This document shows positions 62,718 through 64,000 of a stretch of 64,000 nt of DNA, piece by piece. Made by a program: the position numbers and the translations under genes. The stretch comes from Pedobacter terrae (GTDB lineage: Bacteria; Bacteroidota; Bacteroidia; Sphingobacteriales; Sphingobacteriaceae), in assembly GCF_900100705.1 (NCBI RefSeq), contig NZ_FNCH01000020.1, positions 32,079 to 96,078 on the forward strand, read 5' to 3'. How positions within the stretch are numbered: the stretch's first letter is position 1; every line of letters begins with the position of its first letter. Below the pieces are notes generated by a model. The model worked only from the letters and a program-made list of their open reading frames with translations. It was not told the DNA's origin and did not search any database.

Positions 62718-63194
62718 ATGAATAAGATTATTATAAGATATTGGATAATAGATTTACTGATAGGTTTAGTTTTATATGCTGCCTACACCGTTACTATTAT
62801 GAATAAAACTGAAACTGATACTGGGTTCTTCGCAGATGTGCTGTATTTGTTTAATATCGTTTTAAATCTGGGCTATTCATTATTGTACCTTACCGCAGTG
62901 GTAGTGTGCTCTTTTAGCGTTTTTTTCAACTTCATTAAAAAGGTGAGGCATAATGCTGTTCTTTCCTGGCTCAGCTTTTCTGGAGCTCCTATTTTAGGGG
63001 TTGCGATACCCGTCATTAGTTTATGGGTATCAACTTATGGAGTGAGCAAAAATTTACTGACAGAACTATTGATTTTATCGATAGTTTATCCATGCTTTAC
63101 TACAATCTTATACCTGCTATTTAGGAGAAAATATAAAAAATTAATTAGTATGGCTAACACAGATACAGTGGACGGAAAGATTAAGCAAATTTGA
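62718..63194 (+). CDS. Four-helix membrane protein, unknown function
   Basis: 158 aa with four hydrophobic helices (about 5-25, 40-70, 83-105, 115-140), a basic cytoplasmic tail and no recognised domain. Probably co-transcribed with the preceding lipoprotein and perhaps its inner-membrane partner. Confidence 0.68.
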   Translation: MNKIIIRYWIIDLLIGLVLYAAYTVTIMNKTETDTGFFADVLYLFNIVLNLGYSLLYLTAVVVCSFSVFFNFIKKVRHNAVLSWLSFSGAPILGVAIPVISLWVSTYGVSKNLLTELLILSIVYPCFTTILYLLFRRKYKKLISMANTDTVDGKIKQI

Positions 63195-63423
63195 AAATAA
63201 TGGCGAGGTTAAATAAATATCCTATATAGGTTAACGAAAAGTCCGATCATTTTAACCTGATCCGTAGGGTTCAGTTACTTTACATCAATTTTGCCGGATA
63301 ATGTCACATGGCTACATAGTAAACAAAGATAATTTTCAAAAATTCCATTTAGGATATCCCTAGCATTATTTGAATGAAATGACCGATATTTACGATTGTC
63401 AACCTTTATCCTAAAGCTATCTT

Positions 63424-63932
63424 ATGAAATTTTATTCCTGTTCACAGCTTTAATTTTATTGCATTAAAACAGCTTCAGCCAAAAGAAAAAGCCAAAGGCT
63501 GAACCCTTACCTCCTCCGAAGGAAAAAATAGTCGAATTTTCGGAAAAACCATTTACACTTCAGCCATATTCGTTCCCCATTATATTCGAGTGGGAAATCA
63601 GCACAGATACCACGCTTAAAACAGGTGCCGTTTTTAAAAAAGTGATAAAACTTACCTATGGAAAAACTGAAGTAAACGATTACTATAGCCAACAGGAAGT
63701 TACCTTTAAGAGGTCAAAAAAGGGCTTGGAAAATTCAGAACGGGAAATTTCAAAATTGATCGTTAAGGTTGATTATTATGACGTAGAAATTTTAAATGGT
63801 ATCATCATATTCAAAGAAAGGGATCGAAAAGTTATGGTTTTGAAAATTATTTATGATAAAAACACTCTGGTAAGCCAATTGAAGGATATGGATATCGGAA
63901 TTATCGGATCAACACCAAAAGTTGTGGAGTAG
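63424..63932 (+). pseudogene. Secreted protein gene broken in the signal peptide
   Basis: Starting at ATG 63424 (MKFYS), a one-base loss moves the frame to LFTALILLH, followed by an in-frame TAA at 63465-63467 and then SFSQKKKPKAEPLPPP and a long intact domain (FPIIFEWEISTDTTLKTGAV through YDKNTLVSQLKDMDIGIIGS) ending at 63932. Restoring the base and reading TAA as Leu gives a normal signal peptide. The total length is one base short of a whole number of codons, as expected. Function unknown. Confidence 0.7.
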
Positions 63933-64000
63933 GATTAAAACATATAGCTTTGTTTTTTTTTACTATTTTCATTTTACATGCCTTCTACCGTAGCCTCCTT

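Overview
The window looks like chromosome of a Bacteroidota bacterium of the Sphingobacteriaceae, most likely Pedobacter or a close relative. Reasons: AT-rich DNA with dense coding; few Shine-Dalgarno sites; Bacteroidota-type promoters (TTG, about 19 nt, TAnnTTTG); LytTR systems; an ABC permease fused to an M1 aminopeptidase; DUF2147, DUF2256 and GlxA-type AraC families; and dispersed CGTCA...TGACG palindromes typical of Pedobacter intergenic DNA. There is no phage, IS element or CRISPR array. The genus is an inference.

Layout. 0-2.5 kb: start of a TolC/CzcC outer-membrane channel with an OmpR/HisKA two-component pair. 2.7-3.3 kb: an AlkA-like DNA glycosylase. 3.5-8.7 kb: a sugar-acid (probably L-fucose) catabolic operon (SDR, UxaA dehydratase, FucP permease) with a divergent AraC regulator. 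8.9-14.9 kb: small membrane proteins, a GlxA regulator, two DinB proteins, DUF1579, VOC, DoxX, DUF2147 and YCF48-like proteins. 15.0-20.7 kb: a one-strand Ter stress module (TerC, HAD, PRTase, TerD, TerD, TelA, unknown 320-aa protein). 20.9-22.8 kb: a frameshifted dienelactone hydrolase and an APH-type kinase. 22.9-30.0 kb: a LytS/LytTR pair facing an ABC ATPase and a permease-aminopeptidase fusion, with two direct-repeat operators between them. 30-35.9 kb: repeat-rich DNA with relics (GIY-YIG nuclease, RND/TolC efflux), an AraC regulator, a lipoprotein, an AI-2E exporter and an esterase.

36-51.9 kb resembles a stress and signalling island: ECF sigma factor, orphan receivers, BLUF photoreceptor, two acidic disordered proteins, cyanophycinase, small lipoproteins, formaldehyde-dehydrogenase-like ADH, GlgX, a GAF/PAS kinase with an output-less receiver, lipocalin, an SDR, and a DUF2256 gene whose start appears broken. 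52.4-60 kb: an AraC regulator divergent from an FAD monooxygenase, a short UvrA paralogue and an SF2 helicase. 60.4-61.6 kb: a double-glycine peptide precursor, a tRNA-Gly/tRNA-Leu operon and a decayed tRNA-Leu copy. The end holds a lipoprotein, a membrane protein and a secreted-protein gene broken in its signal peptide.

The best candidates for little-described biology are the 320-aa protein closing the ter module, the nested inverted-repeat leader at 37961-38045, the paired 10-bp direct repeats at 25365-25471, and the orphan double-glycine peptide at 60418-60612. Six genes appear broken (two of them relics), which suggests ongoing gene decay or, for single-base events, possible assembly errors.
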